From the NCBI RefSeq assembly GCF_016901575.1, contig NZ_JACJKQ010000021.1, positions 1 to 34,789 on the forward strand: 34,789 nt of DNA. Reading direction: 5' to 3'. The notes under the pieces are model-generated. The model was not told the origin of the DNA and did not search any database. It worked only from the letters and a program-made list of their open reading frames with translations. The first letter of the stretch is position 1. Each line of letters opens with the position of its first letter. Source of the DNA: Enorma phocaeensis. Its GTDB lineage: Bacteria; Actinomycetota; Coriobacteriia; Coriobacteriales; Coriobacteriaceae. Both the position numbers and the translations under genes were made by a program. Shown piece by piece: positions 1 through 8,236 of this stretch.

Positions 1-16
1 TGGTCCTCTTATCCAT
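1..16 (-). CDS. Start of a leftward gene (probably a transposase), cut by the window edge
   Basis: The minus strand reads AAGGAGG, a short spacer, then ATG GAT AAG AGG ACC (M-D-K-R-T), so a gene starts at position 16 and leaves the window to the left. The ribosome binding site is strong (seen). The start lies about 78 bp inside a TGTCACCCC terminal-type sequence at 86-94, the usual spacing between an IS end and its first ORF. I infer an IS transposase, but only five codons are visible and the family cannot be named. Confidence 0.5.
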
Positions 17-62
17 GTGTCCTCCTTCGGCTGAGGACTACGCTAGGGGACCGGGGGGTCGC

Positions 63-94
63 GGGGTGACAGAATCAAAAAACGAGGGGTGACA
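63..94 (-). mobile_element. Putative IS end with a doubled GGGGTGACA motif
   Basis: GGGGTGACA occurs at 63-71 and again at 86-94 (read on the minus strand as TGTCACCCC). TGTCACCCC-type termini are common at insertion-sequence ends, and the leftward gene starting at 16 fits an element whose end is at about 94. The ATPase sequence to the right begins abruptly without its P-loop, as expected if the element interrupted it. The alternative is that the two copies are regulatory direct repeats belonging to the ATPase locus. No matching second end or target duplication is visible. Confidence 0.4.
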
Positions 95-634
95 ATTTCA
101 TTTGCTTATAACACTGCGAAGGAAGACCCCGCACTCTTTCTCCGGTGCCACCGTCCACCCGTTCTCATCGACGAGATCCAGAAAGCGCCGGAGCTTCTTC
201 CCTATATCAAGGAAATAGTCGACGCGTCTGACCAGACCGGAACCGTCTGGTTCACCGGCTCCCAGCCATTCCACCTCATGAAGCAAGTCTCTGAATCGCT
301 TGCAGGGCGCGTCGGCATCATAGAAATGCTCGTCCTCTCCGGCGCTGAGATTTCCGGAGTTCCCTCCGAGACACTCTTCCCTGGCAGGGATTACTTCGTG
401 CGCCGAGTAACCGCATCTAAGCCATATGACGTGGTGGAAGCCTACGACCGCATCGCGGACATCGATGAGAAAACGGCATCGCCTTCGCGCAAAGACGCAC
501 GCAACCTAAACGCCTTAGACCCGGTCAATGCGCCTGACGTGGTACCCGAGCTCTCGATGTTCAAACGCAAGATTGGAGCAGGCACCATCGTCTGCATGGC
601 TCAGGAAACATTCCCTGTAAGCGAGCGAGCATGA
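89..634 (+). pseudogene. AAA/DUF4143 ATPase remnant (no P-loop, internal deletion)
   Basis: This reading frame is recognisable as the widespread AAA_14/DUF4143 ATPase family, normally about 380-450 aa. It keeps the Walker B segment VLIDEIQKAPEL and the sensor-like WFTGSQPFHLM followed by SESLAGRV, then LFPGRDYFVRR. It then jumps to what is normally the extreme C-terminus (ELSMFKRKIGAGTIVCMA). The N-terminal ~60 residues with the P-loop are missing, and most of the DUF4143/nuclease-like part (roughly between nt 450 and 480) is deleted. The apparent GTG start at 89 lies within the repeat that looks like an IS end, so it is probably not a genuine start. I read this as a dead gene cut by an IS and then deleted internally. 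Confidence 0.75.
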
Positions 635-681
635 GCATTTCCGGTTTGGGCGATTTAGGGTGTGACCTAGCCTTTATCTGC

Positions 682-1170
682 TTACTCAATTCGGAAGATT
701 GCGTTCTCACGCACCAACGCAGCAAGCTCTGCGCTCGTCATACCCCCTGAAACCAGTTTTTGTATCCACTGATACGCCATGTTATCTTCCGGATTCGAAG
801 CATCAGACAGCTCAATGTCGTATCCGCAATAACCGACCATCGCGATGAGCATCACTAACGCCGTCCGCTTGTTGCCGTCATAAAAGATGTGGTCCTTTGC
901 CAAATGCTCGCAAAAGCTCGCCGCCTGCTCGAACGCATCAACAAATCGCTCGACAGGCGAAACGCCGAAATGCGTACAATATGCCGCACTGACTACGGAC
1001 TCTAAACGTCCAACGACCTCCCCATCTTCATTGCTTGCGTCCGGATTAAACATCTTGAGGCGTTCAGCGAGCCGATCATGCATCTCCAGAATAAGCACCG
1101 CGAGACCGTGAACCAGCTCCTCATCATCAAAAACAAGGGGGATGGGCTCCCTGCGCCCATCCCCGCTCAC
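682..1170 (-). CDS. Doc/Fic-family toxin (death-on-curing type)
   Basis: A 162-residue protein carrying the Fic-core motif as HIFYDGNKRTAL (the family form is HxFx[D/E]GNKR). Doc proteins phosphorylate EF-Tu and other Fic proteins transfer AMP; which reaction this one performs cannot be told from sequence. It starts with GTG at 1170, preceded by GGAGGACTC. The GTGA overlaps the stop of the upstream gene by 4 bp, so the two are translationally coupled. The partner is a Panacea-domain protein, in the antitoxin-first order usual for toxin-antitoxin modules. The N-terminal ~60 residues are longer than in phage P1 Doc. The fold assignment is secure; toxicity is inferred. Confidence 0.85.
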   Translation of the reverse strand: MSGDGRREPIPLVFDDEELVHGLAVLILEMHDRLAERLKMFNPDASNEDGEVVGRLESVVSAAYCTHFGVSPVERFVDAFEQAASFCEHLAKDHIFYDGNKRTALVMLIAMVGYCGYDIELSDASNPEDNMAYQWIQKLVSGGMTSAELAALVRENAIFRIE

Positions 1171-1679
1171 GAGTCCTCCAACAGCTTCAATGCATTCGGA
1201 ATAGATTCATATGCCTCCTGGATGCCCCGCTCGAGTGTGCGCGCAAATCCCGGAAACCCCTTGATATCCTCAGACCGCTCAATCACCTCACGCGTTATGG
1301 GCACGTCGGCATCGGAGCGGTAAACCAATGACCAGGCGCCGCCCTCACGGTGAGACAAATTCACCAAATCGAACGCGGAAAGTCGTCCGTAGGTGTCGGA
1401 CACGTATTGCACGATCTCGCAAACGCTGGAGTCCAGACGGCTCGTTTGCGGGCACTCCGGCACAATACCACGCCCGAATTGCTTGAATGCGTGATATACC
1501 ATCGGCTCGACAGGGCCATATCGCCATGCCTCGATGGCGTCATTGAAGAGCAAGGCGCCGGTGCGACGGAGAGATTCCACTTGAGCATAATAGACAAGCT
1601 TGTTCAGCTTAAGGTTCGTCAGCCCAAGCGATGCTCCGTAACCGGAGAGAAAAGCATACGCGATGTCTATCGACTTCAT
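1167..1679 (-). CDS. Panacea-domain (DUF4065, SocA/GepA-like) antitoxin
   Basis: A 170-residue protein with the typical Panacea start: SIDIAYAFLSGYG, then LTNLKLNKLVYYAQ, then AWRYGPVEPMVYHAFKQFG. The domain (DUF4065) is known as a versatile antitoxin module paired with many unrelated toxins; SocA of Caulobacter and phage-associated GepA belong to it. ATG at 1679 is preceded by an AAGGGGG ribosome binding site. It overlaps the Doc-type gene by 4 bp, which strongly suggests a toxin-antitoxin operon. Repeats upstream (1722-1746) may be its autoregulatory site. Antitoxin function is inferred from family and context. Confidence 0.85.
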   Translation of the reverse strand: MKSIDIAYAFLSGYGASLGLTNLKLNKLVYYAQVESLRRTGALLFNDAIEAWRYGPVEPMVYHAFKQFGRGIVPECPQTSRLDSSVCEIVQYVSDTYGRLSAFDLVNLSHREGGAWSLVYRSDADVPITREVIERSEDIKGFPGFARTLERGIQEAYESIPNALKLLEDS

Positions 1680-1709
1680 GGCACCCCCTTCGATAAGCTC
1701 GATGAGATG

Positions 1710-1746
1710 AGTATACCCGCCGTAGCTTTAGCCTACTGATAGCTTT
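1710..1746 (-). promoter_or_regulatory. Promoter and possible operator of the Panacea-Doc module
   Basis: On the minus strand a TATACT -10-like hexamer (1710-1715) lies about 30 bp before the antitoxin start. Immediately upstream is an inverted repeat, GTAG (1722-1725) and CTAC (1733-1736). TAGCTTT is also repeated directly at 1723-1729 and 1740-1746, 17 bp apart. Such repeats across the promoter are expected for an autoregulated toxin-antitoxin operon. The -35 box is weak. Confidence 0.4.
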
Positions 1747-1799
1747 GCCCCAGTGAATGCGATTCCCCTATCCTCCCATTACGACGACTTAAGCGAGCG

Positions 1800-2162
1800 T
1801 CACTCGTCCCCGGCACGGCCGCGCATGCGCTTCAGCTGCGAGCGATGGTGCTTGTCGGCGAGCCGGCGCTCGCGCGAGCCCTTGGGCACCTTGGTCTTCT
1901 TGCGCAGATGGGGCGGCTGAGCGCGGCGCTCGATGATCCGCTGGATCTTCTGCAGGCAGAGCTGGCGGTTCTGGAACTGGCTGCGCGTCTCGCGCGCGGT
2001 CACGGTGATGCCCGTGGGAACATGCGTCATGCGCACCGCGGAATCCGTGGTGTTCACGCCCTGTCCGCCCGGACCCTTCGCCCGAAACACCTGCACCTCG
2101 CAGTCGCGCGCAAGCTCGTCGGCGCTCTGCCGGGCGTATGTCGCATAGTCGCACCAGTTCAT
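1800..2162 (-). CDS. ArfB-like peptidyl-tRNA hydrolase / release-factor-like ribosome rescue protein
   Basis: A 120-residue protein with the catalytic GGQ loop of class I release factors ([16 protein letters not shown], residues 29-44), followed by the helix containing ETRSQFQNR. It ends in a basic tail ([15 protein letters not shown] ... [10 protein letters not shown]) very like the ArfB/YaeJ tail that enters the empty mRNA channel of stalled ribosomes. The codon-recognition domains of RF1/RF2 are absent, so it should hydrolyse peptidyl-tRNA on stalled ribosomes without a stop codon. ATG at 2162 was chosen because GGAGG lies 7 bp before it; the longer reading frame upstream lacks this and is not family-like. 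It lies 68 bp downstream of tex. Whether it is a true ArfB orthologue or another RF-like subfamily is open. Confidence 0.85.
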   Translation of the reverse strand: MNWCDYATYARQSADELARDCEVQVFRAKGPGGQGVNTTDSAVRMTHVPTGITVTARETRSQFQNRQLCLQKIQRIIERRAQPPHLRKKTKVPKGSRERRLADKHHRSQLKRMRGRAGDE

Positions 2163-2230
2163 GCAAACCCCTCCACTCGCATCAGAATGACGCTGGAAGA
2201 CCCGGTCTCCCAGCGTCAAGCGCCGCCGCG

Positions 2231-4393
2231 TTACTTCCCCTGCACCATGGTGAGCGAGATCTTGCCGCGCTCGCGGTCGACCTTCTCGACCCACACCTTA
2301 ACGGTATCGCCGACGGTCACCACGTCGCTCGGATGCTTGACGAAACGCTTGGACAGCTTGGAGATGTGCACGAGGCCGTCCTGATGCACGCCCACGTCCA
2401 CAAACGCGCCGAAGTCGACCACGTTGCGCACGGTGCCGGTGAGCTCCATGCCCGGCTGCAGGTCGTCGATGGAGAGCGCCGCGCGGCTGAACACGACCTC
2501 GGGCGCGTCGTCACGCGGGTCGCGGCCCGGCTTTTCCAGCTCGGCGATGATGTCGATGAGCGTGAGCAGGCCGCAGCCCAGATCCCCCGCAAGCGCAGCG
2601 ACGCTGCCCACACGCTTCTGGATATCAGGAATGCCTCCCGCCGCCAGGTCCTGCGCCCCGACGCCGGCGCGCTCGAGCACCTTCGCCGCCACCTCGTAGC
2701 TCTCGGGATGGACGCTCGTCGCGTCGAGCGGATTAACGCCGCCCGAAATGCGCAGGAAGCCGGCGCACTGCTCGTAGGCCTTCGGACCGAGCTTAGGAAC
2801 CTTCTTGAACTGGCGTCGGTCGGTGAAAGGACCGTTCTCCTCGCGGTATGCGACGATGTTTTTCGCCACCGCCGAGGTGATGCCCGAAACGTAGCCCAAA
2901 AGGCTCGCGCTCGCCGTGTTGACGTCCACGCCCACGCGGTTGACCACGTCCTCCACCACGTTGCCAAGCGTGCGCGCGAGCTCGGCCTGGTCGAGGTCGT
3001 GCTGGTACTGGCCGACGCCGATGGACTGCGGCGGAATCTTCACGAGCTCTGCCAGCGGATCCTGCAGACGGCGACCCAGGCTCATGGCGCCGCGGGTGGT
3101 CACGTCGAGCTCGGGATACTCCTCGCTTGCCAGCTGGCTCGCCGAATACACCGACGCGCCCGCCTCGTTGACGATGGTGTAGCGCAGCTCGGGCTCCTCC
3201 GTCGAGATGAAGTCGGACACGACCTCTTCGGTCTCGCGGCTCGCCGTACCGTTGCCGATGACGATGGTGTTGATGCGATGCTTGTGCACGAGGCGCGCGA
3301 GCTCGCGCTTGGTGCCGGCGACGTCTCGGCGGGGCGGCGTGGGATACACGACGCCATGGTCGAGCAGCTTGCCCGTCTCATCCAAAACGGCGACCTTGCA
3401 ACCCGTACGATACCCCGGGTCAAGCGCGATCACGCGCGCGCCGCGCACGGGACGCGCGGAAAGCAGCCCCTCGAGATTCTTGGAAAACACCTTGATGGCG
3501 TCCGTCTGGGCGCGCACGGTCAGCTTGGCGCGGGCCTCGCGCTCGAGCGAGGGCGCCATGAGGCGCCTGTAGCCGTCGGCGATGGCGGCGTCGAGCACCG
3601 GGGCAAACGGACCCTGGCGGCGCGGCCAGCGGGCGCCCAGGCGCGCAATCGCGGCCTCGGTATCCACCCCGACGCGAACGCGCAGCTTGCCCTCACGCTC
3701 GCCGCGGTCGATTGCCAGGACGCGATGGTTGGGAATCTTGCGCAGCGGCTCGGAGAAGTCGTAGTAGGGCTCATACGGGGTCTTCTCGTCCGCGTCCACC
3801 GCCACGGCGACCATCTCGCCCGTTCCCTCAGTGAAGGAGCGCAGGTCGGCGACGTTCTCGGCGTCTTCCGCCACCGTCTCGGCAACGATGTCCTGTGCGC
3901 CGGCGAGAATCTTCTCGGGCGTGTCATAGCCGGCCTCTGCCGCCTCAGGCGTGGCAAACGCCGCCGCCGCGTCAAGCGGGGTCGCAGCACCCTTGGGCGT
4001 GACCTGCATGATAATCATGTTGGCAAGCGGCTCAAGCCCTGCTTCGCGCGCCTTCTGCGCACGCGTCTGACGCTTCCTGCGATAGGGCTTGTAGAGGTCC
4101 TCGACGCGCTGCAGCTGCGTCGCCGCACGGATCTCGGCCTCAAGCTCGGGCGTGAGCTTGCCCTGGGCGTTGATGAGGGTGATCACGTCCTCTTTGCGCT
4201 GCTCGAGATTGCGCAGGTAGGACAGACGTTCCTCCAGCGTGCGCAGGGCGACGTCGTCCATGCCGCCCGTCGCCTCCTTGCGGTAGCGGGCAATGAACGG
4301 AATGGTGTTGCCCTCGTCGATGAGGGCGACGGCGGCCTCGACAGAGGCTGGCTTGAGACCGAGCTCCTGCGCGAGCGTAAGAATGATGTCCAT
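2231..4393 (-). CDS. tex: Tex: RNA-binding transcription accessory protein with S1 domain
   Basis: A 720-residue Tex/YhgF protein, full length for the family. Seen in order: an N-terminal helical region ([27 protein letters not shown]), the YqgF-like RNase H fold ([18 protein letters not shown]), helix-hairpin-helix repeats ([12 protein letters not shown]-like segment, [18 protein letters not shown]), and a C-terminal S1 domain ([19 protein letters not shown] with [12 protein letters not shown]). Tex binds nucleic acids and affects transcription; a direct catalytic role is not established. ATG at 4393 follows AGGGAG. The gene is on the same strand as the rescue factor downstream and the dus gene upstream. 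Its high-GC complement creates a spurious 799-codon frame on the plus strand. Confidence 0.97.
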   Translation of the reverse strand: MDIILTLAQELGLKPASVEAAVALIDEGNTIPFIARYRKEATGGMDDVALRTLEERLSYLRNLEQRKEDVITLINAQGKLTPELEAEIRAATQLQRVEDLYKPYRRKRQTRAQKAREAGLEPLANMIIMQVTPKGAATPLDAAAAFATPEAAEAGYDTPEKILAGAQDIVAETVAEDAENVADLRSFTEGTGEMVAVAVDADEKTPYEPYYDFSEPLRKIPNHRVLAIDRGEREGKLRVRVGVDTEAAIARLGARWPRRQGPFAPVLDAAIADGYRRLMAPSLEREARAKLTVRAQTDAIKVFSKNLEGLLSARPVRGARVIALDPGYRTGCKVAVLDETGKLLDHGVVYPTPPRRDVAGTKRELARLVHKHRINTIVIGNGTASRETEEVVSDFISTEEPELRYTIVNEAGASVYSASQLASEEYPELDVTTRGAMSLGRRLQDPLAELVKIPPQSIGVGQYQHDLDQAELARTLGNVVEDVVNRVGVDVNTASASLLGYVSGITSAVAKNIVAYREENGPFTDRRQFKKVPKLGPKAYEQCAGFLRISGGVNPLDATSVHPESYEVAAKVLERAGVGAQDLAAGGIPDIQKRVGSVAALAGDLGCGLLTLIDIIAELEKPGRDPRDDAPEVVFSRAALSIDDLQPGMELTGTVRNVVDFGAFVDVGVHQDGLVHISKLSKRFVKHPSDVVTVGDTVKVWVEKVDRERGKISLTMVQGK

Positions 4394-4481
4394 GTGGCTC
4401 CCTTGGTTGGGTGCAGAGGGGAACTAGAATACCCGCCCGCGCGGACATGGGCAACCCGACCGAGGCGCCTCTGCCCCGCGC

Positions 4482-5447
4482 CTAGAGCTCCTCCGTCCCC
4501 GGGAACAGCGCTACGTCGGCAAGCCTCTGCGTTCTGAACACCCGCTCGACCGCAGCCGTGTACTCCTCGATCTTGCGCGTCTTTCGCACCGCGCGATGCA
4601 CTGCCCGCGGATCGGCGAAGGCAAACCGGGCGTAGGACCACCACTCCTTCATGCGGAAGACCGCGTTGCCGCCGATCGCGTCCTCATAGGCAGAGAACAG
4701 CCGGTCGTGGAAGTCCTTGAGCTCGGTCGCCGACGCCGAAGGCCCGCCCTTGAGCATGCGTACCAGCGCGGGATTGGTCAGAAGGCCCCGCCCCACCATC
4801 ACATGGCTCGTCTCTGGATACGCCTCGAGTAGCGAGTCCATATCGCCGGGTCCAAAGATATCGCCGTTGTATGCAACGGGAAACGGCGCCCGCTCGAGCG
4901 TCTTGCCATATTCCCGCTGGCGCGGAACCCCTTCGTAGCGGTCCTTTTGAACGCGAGGATGCACGATGAGCTCCTTGAGCGGGAAGCTGCGGTACAGCTC
5001 GAGAATCCTGTCGTATTCCGAATCGTCCAGGATGCCGATCCTCGTCTTGACCGACACCGGCAGGCACGACCTCTCGCACACGTCTTTGAGGAAGACCTCG
5101 AGTGCAGGCAGATCGCGCAGAAAGCCCGACCCACGCCCCTTGGCGACGACGGTTCCCGAAGGGCAGCCAAGGTTGAGATTCACCTCGGCATATCCCATAT
5201 CGGCGAGCAACCGGCTCGCCCACACGAACTTGTCGGCATCGTTGGTGAGAAGCTGCGGGACGACAGCGAGACCCTGGTTGTTCGCCGGATCGATTTCCTT
5301 GAACGCCTTGCCTCCAAACGAAGACCCCACATGCGGAGGGGCGAGAAACGGCGTGTAGTAGCGGTCGAGAGGCCCGAAGCACTCCGCATGAACCCGACGG
5401 AACACATGCCCCGTGATCCCCTCCATGGGAGCCAGCGAGAAAATCAT
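4482..5447 (-). CDS. tRNA-dihydrouridine synthase (Dus family)
   Basis: A 321-residue FMN enzyme that reduces uridines in tRNA to dihydrouridine using NADPH. The N-terminus SLAPMEGITGHVFRR is the FMN-binding strand of the TIM barrel. VNLNLGCPSGTVVAKGRGSG carries the catalytic cysteine at about residue 95. VSVKTRIGI and LIVHPRVQKDRYEG match the conserved tRNA/FMN-binding strands, and VMVGRGLLTNPAL is the phosphate-binding loop. The start MIFSLAPMEG is the family-typical one, without extension. It cannot be assigned to DusA, B or C specificity from this sequence. It stands alone, 88 bp upstream of tex. Confidence 0.93.
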   Translation of the reverse strand: MIFSLAPMEGITGHVFRRVHAECFGPLDRYYTPFLAPPHVGSSFGGKAFKEIDPANNQGLAVVPQLLTNDADKFVWASRLLADMGYAEVNLNLGCPSGTVVAKGRGSGFLRDLPALEVFLKDVCERSCLPVSVKTRIGILDDSEYDRILELYRSFPLKELIVHPRVQKDRYEGVPRQREYGKTLERAPFPVAYNGDIFGPGDMDSLLEAYPETSHVMVGRGLLTNPALVRMLKGGPSASATELKDFHDRLFSAYEDAIGGNAVFRMKEWWSYARFAFADPRAVHRAVRKTRKIEEYTAAVERVFRTQRLADVALFPGTEEL

Positions 5448-5717
5448 CTGCCATTCCCTTCAATACGACGCGACGCAAAGAGGCGCCACGGTAAAAGCGC
5501 GCCCACGTGCAAAGGACATCATTGTATCCGGCAGGGCGTTTTACCGAAGGACCGTCGTCATCGTTCAAGCAACAGCCATGACGGGGGCGACGGCGCGGCA
5601 TGCGAGCCCGCAACGACACAGGGCGCCCATAACGTGAGAGCGCGCCGCAACCCTTGCGACGCGCCCCGCAGCTTTATCTCAATGGCTCTGTTTGGCCTCG
5701 CCGAGCAATCGTTCCCG

Positions 5718-6704
5718 TCACTCCCACTCGATGGTGCCGATGGGCTTGGGCGTGAGGTCGTACGTCACGCGGCAGATGCCCGGGACCTCGGCCAGGATGC
5801 GGTCGGTGATCTTCTTGAGCAGCGCCCAGTCGAGCTCGGGCACCGTCGCGGTCATGGCATCCACCGTGTTGACGGCACGGATGACGGCAGGCCACTCGTA
5901 GGCACGCTTGCCGTCGCGCACGCCGGTGGCGCGCATGTCAGGCACGACCACAAAGTACTGCCACACCTTGCCCGCGAGCCCCGCCGCATCGAACTCGTCG
6001 CGCAGAATCTTGTCGGCCGCACGCAGCGCCTCAAGACGGTCACGCGTTATGGCGCCCAGGCAGCGCACACCAAGGCCGGGACCGGGGAACGGCTGGCGCT
6101 CGACCATCGACTCGGGGAGCCCAAGCTCACGGCCAACGACGCGGACCTCGTCCTTGTAAAGCAGGCGCACGGGTTCGACGAGCTCGAACTGTAGATCTTC
6201 AGGCAGACCGCCCACGTTGTGATGGGCCTTCACGCCATCGGACTCGACGATGTCGGGATAGATGGTGCCCTGCGCGAGGAACGAGACGTCACCTGCGACC
6301 TTGCGAGCCTCCTCCTCGAACACGCGGATGAACTCGGCGCCGATGATCTTGCGCTTGCGCTCCGGCTCGGCCACGCCTTCAAGCAGGCCGAGGAAGCGGT
6401 CGGTGGCGTCGACGTAGACGAGGTTGGCGTCCATCTGGTTGCGGAACACGTCGATGACCTGCTCGGACTCGCCAGCGCGCATGAGGCCGTGGTTCACGTG
6501 CACGCAGATGAGCTGACGGCCGACCGCCTTGATGAGCAGGGCCGCGACCACCGAGGAGTCGACGCCGCCGGAAAGCGCAAGCAGAACGTTCTTTTCCCCC
6601 ACCTGCTCTCGCAACGCCGCAACCTGCTCGTCGATGAATGCTTGGGCGAGCTCGGGCGTCGTGATGCGAACCATATCATCCGGGCGCTTGCTGGGTAGCT
6701 CCAT
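5718..6704 (-). CDS. guaA: GMP synthase, ATP-pyrophosphatase and dimerisation domains only
   Basis: A 328-residue protein that aligns with the C-terminal two thirds of GuaA: the ATP-pyrophosphatase P-loop [16 protein letters not shown] (residues 42-57), [46 protein letters not shown], and the dimerisation end [16 protein letters not shown]. The ~190-residue class I glutamine amidotransferase domain of the usual ~510-residue bacterial enzyme is absent. Only 166 bp separate this gene from the upstream permease, so the domain is not encoded beside it. ATG at 6704 follows AAGGAG; a longer open frame upstream is not GuaA-like. It would convert XMP to GMP using ammonia or a separate glutaminase subunit, as in archaeal split GMP synthases. 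Confidence 0.93.
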   Translation of the reverse strand: MELPSKRPDDMVRITTPELAQAFIDEQVAALREQVGEKNVLLALSGGVDSSVVAALLIKAVGRQLICVHVNHGLMRAGESEQVIDVFRNQMDANLVYVDATDRFLGLLEGVAEPERKRKIIGAEFIRVFEEEARKVAGDVSFLAQGTIYPDIVESDGVKAHHNVGGLPEDLQFELVEPVRLLYKDEVRVVGRELGLPESMVERQPFPGPGLGVRCLGAITRDRLEALRAADKILRDEFDAAGLAGKVWQYFVVVPDMRATGVRDGKRAYEWPAVIRAVNTVDAMTATVPELDWALLKKITDRILAEVPGICRVTYDLTPKPIGTIEWE

Positions 6705-6739
6705 GAGTGCTCCTTCAATCGATGGGAACTGCCGGCTTG

Positions 6740-6745
6740 ATTGTA
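6740..6745 (-). promoter_or_regulatory. Possible guaA -10 element
   Basis: TACAAT on the minus strand, 36 bp before the guaA start, matches the -10 consensus in five of six positions. The hexamer 18 bp upstream (TTATTC) is a poor -35 box. It is the best promoter candidate in this short gap. No purine-riboswitch fold was recognised. Confidence 0.3.
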
Positions 6746-6870
6746 GCTTGTGCGGATAAGCCCGAATAAGGCATGCCGCACATCTCCGGCGGACGTTGGA
6801 AAGCGGCACGTGGACGTATCGATGCGCGTGAGCGAGCACAAGCTCCAACCGACGAAGCCCCGTTGCGCCA

Positions 6871-8022
6871 TCAACCTCCAAGCACCATGTGGAGCACAAG
6901 GAGCGCCGCGAGGAACGCTGCGTTCCACGCGGTGAACATCGCGATATACCTGCCCTTGGCACGCGGCAGCACCAAAGCGAGCTGCTTATAGGAGATAAGG
7001 CTCGCCATGGATGCGATGAGGGTGCCCAGCCCGCCCAAGTTGGTCCCCACGATGAGCGCCGACCAGTCCGCGGTAAAGCCCGAAAGCAAGATGGCGGCAG
7101 GCACGTTGGAGAGCACCTGGCTTGCACCGACCGCGACCGCGAGCTCGTGACCGTTCACCATCCCCGCGATAAACGTATCGACCGCCTCTATGCGGCCCAT
7201 GTTCCCCACAAACACGAAAAACGCCGCGAAGGTCGCGAGCAGCGCGTAATCGACGTGGGCGAGCGCCCCGCGATCGACAATGACCCCCGCCGCGATTGCG
7301 ACGGCCACGGTCGCCTGGAACGGAAGGAGTCGCGCCACGGAGCACAGCGCGCAAAGAAAGACCGCGGCCCACACGACGATGCGGGCCGTCGAGGGGCGTT
7401 CGCACGAGGCCGCCGCCGAGGGTCCGCACGTCGCCATCTCCACATCGGAAGCGCGGCCGAACACAAAAACCGCCGCAACCAGGCAGGCGAGCGCCCCCAG
7501 CGTATAGGGAAGCATGAGCAGCGCGAACTCGATGAGCGACATGTGCGACGCCGAATAGAGATAGAGGTTCTGGGGATTGCCCACCGGCGTGAACATACTC
7601 CCTAGATTTGCCGCGATAGTCATCATGACCACGGTAAAGCAGGTGAGACGCTCCGAACCCAAAGCGCCGAGGGCAAGCAGCGCCAAGGGAACAAAGGTGA
7701 CGAGAGCGACGTCGTTGGTGATGAGCATGCTCGAGAAGAAGGCGAGCAGGGTGAGTGCGAGGCAGAGGCGCCTGGGCCCGCGCGCCACCGCAAGGAGCCG
7801 CCTGCACGCGGCGCTGAAAACCCCCAGGCGAGAAAGCCCCGCCATCACGGTCATGAGGCTAAAGAGCATGCCGATCGTCCTCAGGTCGACATAGGCAAGA
7901 TATGCCGCATCGGGCGGCACGACTGCACACGATATCGCCGCGAGCACCAGTGCGGCAACGAGCACGGGGTCCTTGCGAACAAACTCTCTTACATCCAGGC
8001 GACGTCGAACCGCGGCAAACAT
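6871..8022 (-). CDS. SLC13/ArsB-NhaD-type anion or cation permease
   Basis: A 383-residue, highly hydrophobic protein with about ten predicted membrane segments, belonging to the ion-transporter superfamily (SLC13/CitM/ArsB/NhaD). Family signatures are visible: [18 protein letters not shown] in the first half with [19 protein letters not shown], and [13 protein letters not shown] with [19 protein letters not shown] in the second half. These paired helix-hairpin motifs form the ion and substrate site. ATG at 8022 is preceded by GAGGAG. The protein is on the short side for the family. The substrate (dicarboxylate, sulfate, arsenite or Na+/H+) cannot be deduced. It lies upstream of guaA on the same strand, but a 166-bp gap suggests separate transcription. 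Confidence 0.85.
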   Translation of the reverse strand: MFAAVRRRLDVREFVRKDPVLVAALVLAAISCAVVPPDAAYLAYVDLRTIGMLFSLMTVMAGLSRLGVFSAACRRLLAVARGPRRLCLALTLLAFFSSMLITNDVALVTFVPLALLALGALGSERLTCFTVVMMTIAANLGSMFTPVGNPQNLYLYSASHMSLIEFALLMLPYTLGALACLVAAVFVFGRASDVEMATCGPSAAASCERPSTARIVVWAAVFLCALCSVARLLPFQATVAVAIAAGVIVDRGALAHVDYALLATFAAFFVFVGNMGRIEAVDTFIAGMVNGHELAVAVGASQVLSNVPAAILLSGFTADWSALIVGTNLGGLGTLIASMASLISYKQLALVLPRAKGRYIAMFTAWNAAFLAALLVLHMVLGG

Positions 8023-8236
8023 GGAACTCCTCTACGACCTCACTATGGGGCTTCGCCCAGTCTTCTCACAAGCGCAACAGTATATCTTGCCTGGCACTTG
8101 CGGCACGACACCGGGCGATGTCCGGGCCCATCCCATCCACGGCAAGACGCCGCGGCGCCCCTCTTCACCCATCCTGGACCATAAAGGGGAGACATTGAAC
8201 CTGTTTGCGGAGAGCCCTTCCGCCAGCGAAGGCGCG

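Noticed and set aside
2138-4537. 799-codon open frame on the plus strand
   Set aside because: It is the antisense of tex. Its composition (Arg/His/Ala-rich, no domain) is typical of a shadow frame in high-GC DNA, and tex has a full set of family motifs.
6705-7127. N-terminal extension of GuaA by 141 codons
   Set aside because: It overlaps the SLC13 permease gene out of frame and has no amidotransferase motif; the start at 6704 has a proper ribosome binding site.
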